In this document: piece after piece, positions 5,122 through 5,298 of the stretch | Position numbering within the stretch: position 1 is the stretch's first letter | Layout of the letters: the number at the start of each line of letters is the position of its first letter | Assembly (NCBI GenBank): GCA_023389545.1 | Contig: JAEWEI010000091.1 | Location: 1 to 5,298, forward strand | Source: Actinomycetes bacterium | GTDB taxonomy: Bacteria > Actinomycetota > Actinomycetes > Actinomycetales > Cellulomonadaceae | Reading direction: 5' to 3' | Length of the DNA: 5,298 bases | The notes under the pieces: generated by a model | The model's input: only the letters and a program-made list of their open reading frames with translations | Database searches by the model: none | What the model was told of the DNA's origin: nothing | Program-made: the position numbers and the translations under genes

Positions 5122-5298
5122 CCGAGAACTTTGCCGCCCAGGAGCGCGAGCGCGACGAGGTCGCCGGGTCCACCGTCCCGGAAGGCGAAGCCGCCGCAGC
5201 GGCGCCCGCCGACACGGGCGCGCCGGAGGCCGAGCCTGCCGCCGAGGCCCCGCGTCCCGCCACGCCGACCGGCCCGCGACCCACGCCCCGCCCGATCC
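5118..5298 (+). CDS. DUF349-family protein, N-terminal fragment cut by the window end
   Basis: Sixty codons are visible from GTG at 5118, and the frame remains open to the end. The fragment MTENFAAQERERDEVAG is followed by a stretch dominated by Ala, Pro, Glu and Gly, then by ATPTGPRPTPRPI. Such a disordered, acidic start running into a PRPTPRP segment is characteristic of the actinobacterial DUF349 proteins that, as I recall, follow ppi and precede relA in Streptomyces. The DUF349 repeats themselves would lie beyond the window, so the identification rests on the leader and gene order only. Function of DUF349 proteins is not settled. The 4 bp GTGA overlap with the isomerase gene indicates one transcript. 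Another Ala/Pro-rich protein cannot be excluded. Confidence 0.65.
   Translation, partial: MTENFAAQERERDEVAGSTVPEGEAAAAAPADTGAPEAEPAAEAPRPATPTGPRPTPRPI

Noticed and set aside
1..5298. CRISPR array, tRNA or rRNA gene, insertion sequence ends, or riboswitch
   Set aside because: No regularly spaced direct repeats, cloverleaf-like segment, transposase motifs or conserved RNA elements were found on either strand; the intergenic gaps are all below 230 bp.

Overview
The window is very GC-rich, uses GTG as well as ATG starts, and carries a gene order typical of Actinobacteria. Going by gene order as I recall it (no search was run), it matches the conserved block around hisS and ppi, for example M. 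tuberculosis Rv2578c to Rv2582 and the Streptomyces hisS / metallo-hydrolase / ppi / DUF349 / relA neighbourhood. Protein style, especially the type of histidyl-tRNA synthetase, suggests a member of the Micrococcales such as a Cellulomonas relative, but genus level is a guess.

Layout. From 1 to 736 on the minus strand lies the N-terminal part (245 residues) of an integrase-fold protein whose catalytic residues look degenerate; its 3' end is outside the window. A 221 bp non-coding gap (737-957) follows. It holds a leaderless-type promoter for that gene, a 15 bp palindrome, an 11 bp inverted repeat 78 bp apart, and a hairpin just after the next gene. From 958 to 2046 (minus) is an Rv2578c/SplB-like radical SAM protein. 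In front of it is a perfect actinobacterial LexA (SOS) box inside a promoter. From 2102 to 3481 (minus) is hisS, preceded with a 6 bp gap by a metallo-beta-lactamase-fold hydrolase (3488-4204, minus). These two look like one operon. After a 176 bp divergent intergenic region come a membrane-anchored cyclophilin-type peptidyl-prolyl isomerase (4381-5121, plus) and, overlapping it by 4 bp, the first 60 codons of a DUF349-type protein (5118 to the window end, plus).

How the parts work together. Most genes are housekeeping: tRNA charging, a thiol-ester or other small-molecule hydrolase, and extracytoplasmic protein folding. The most interesting unit is the radical SAM gene. It combines three independent signals: a perfect 16 bp LexA palindrome between the -35 and -10 elements, a CxxxCxxC iron-sulfur motif in a family related to DNA photoproduct lyases, and a flexible tail ending in QPVLF, which looks like a beta sliding-clamp binding peptide. 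Together these suggest a DNA-damage-induced enzyme that is brought to the replication or repair machinery. Three minus-strand genes have a -10-like hexamer exactly 6 nt before the start codon, suggesting leaderless mRNAs. No CRISPR array, insertion sequence, rRNA or tRNA was seen.
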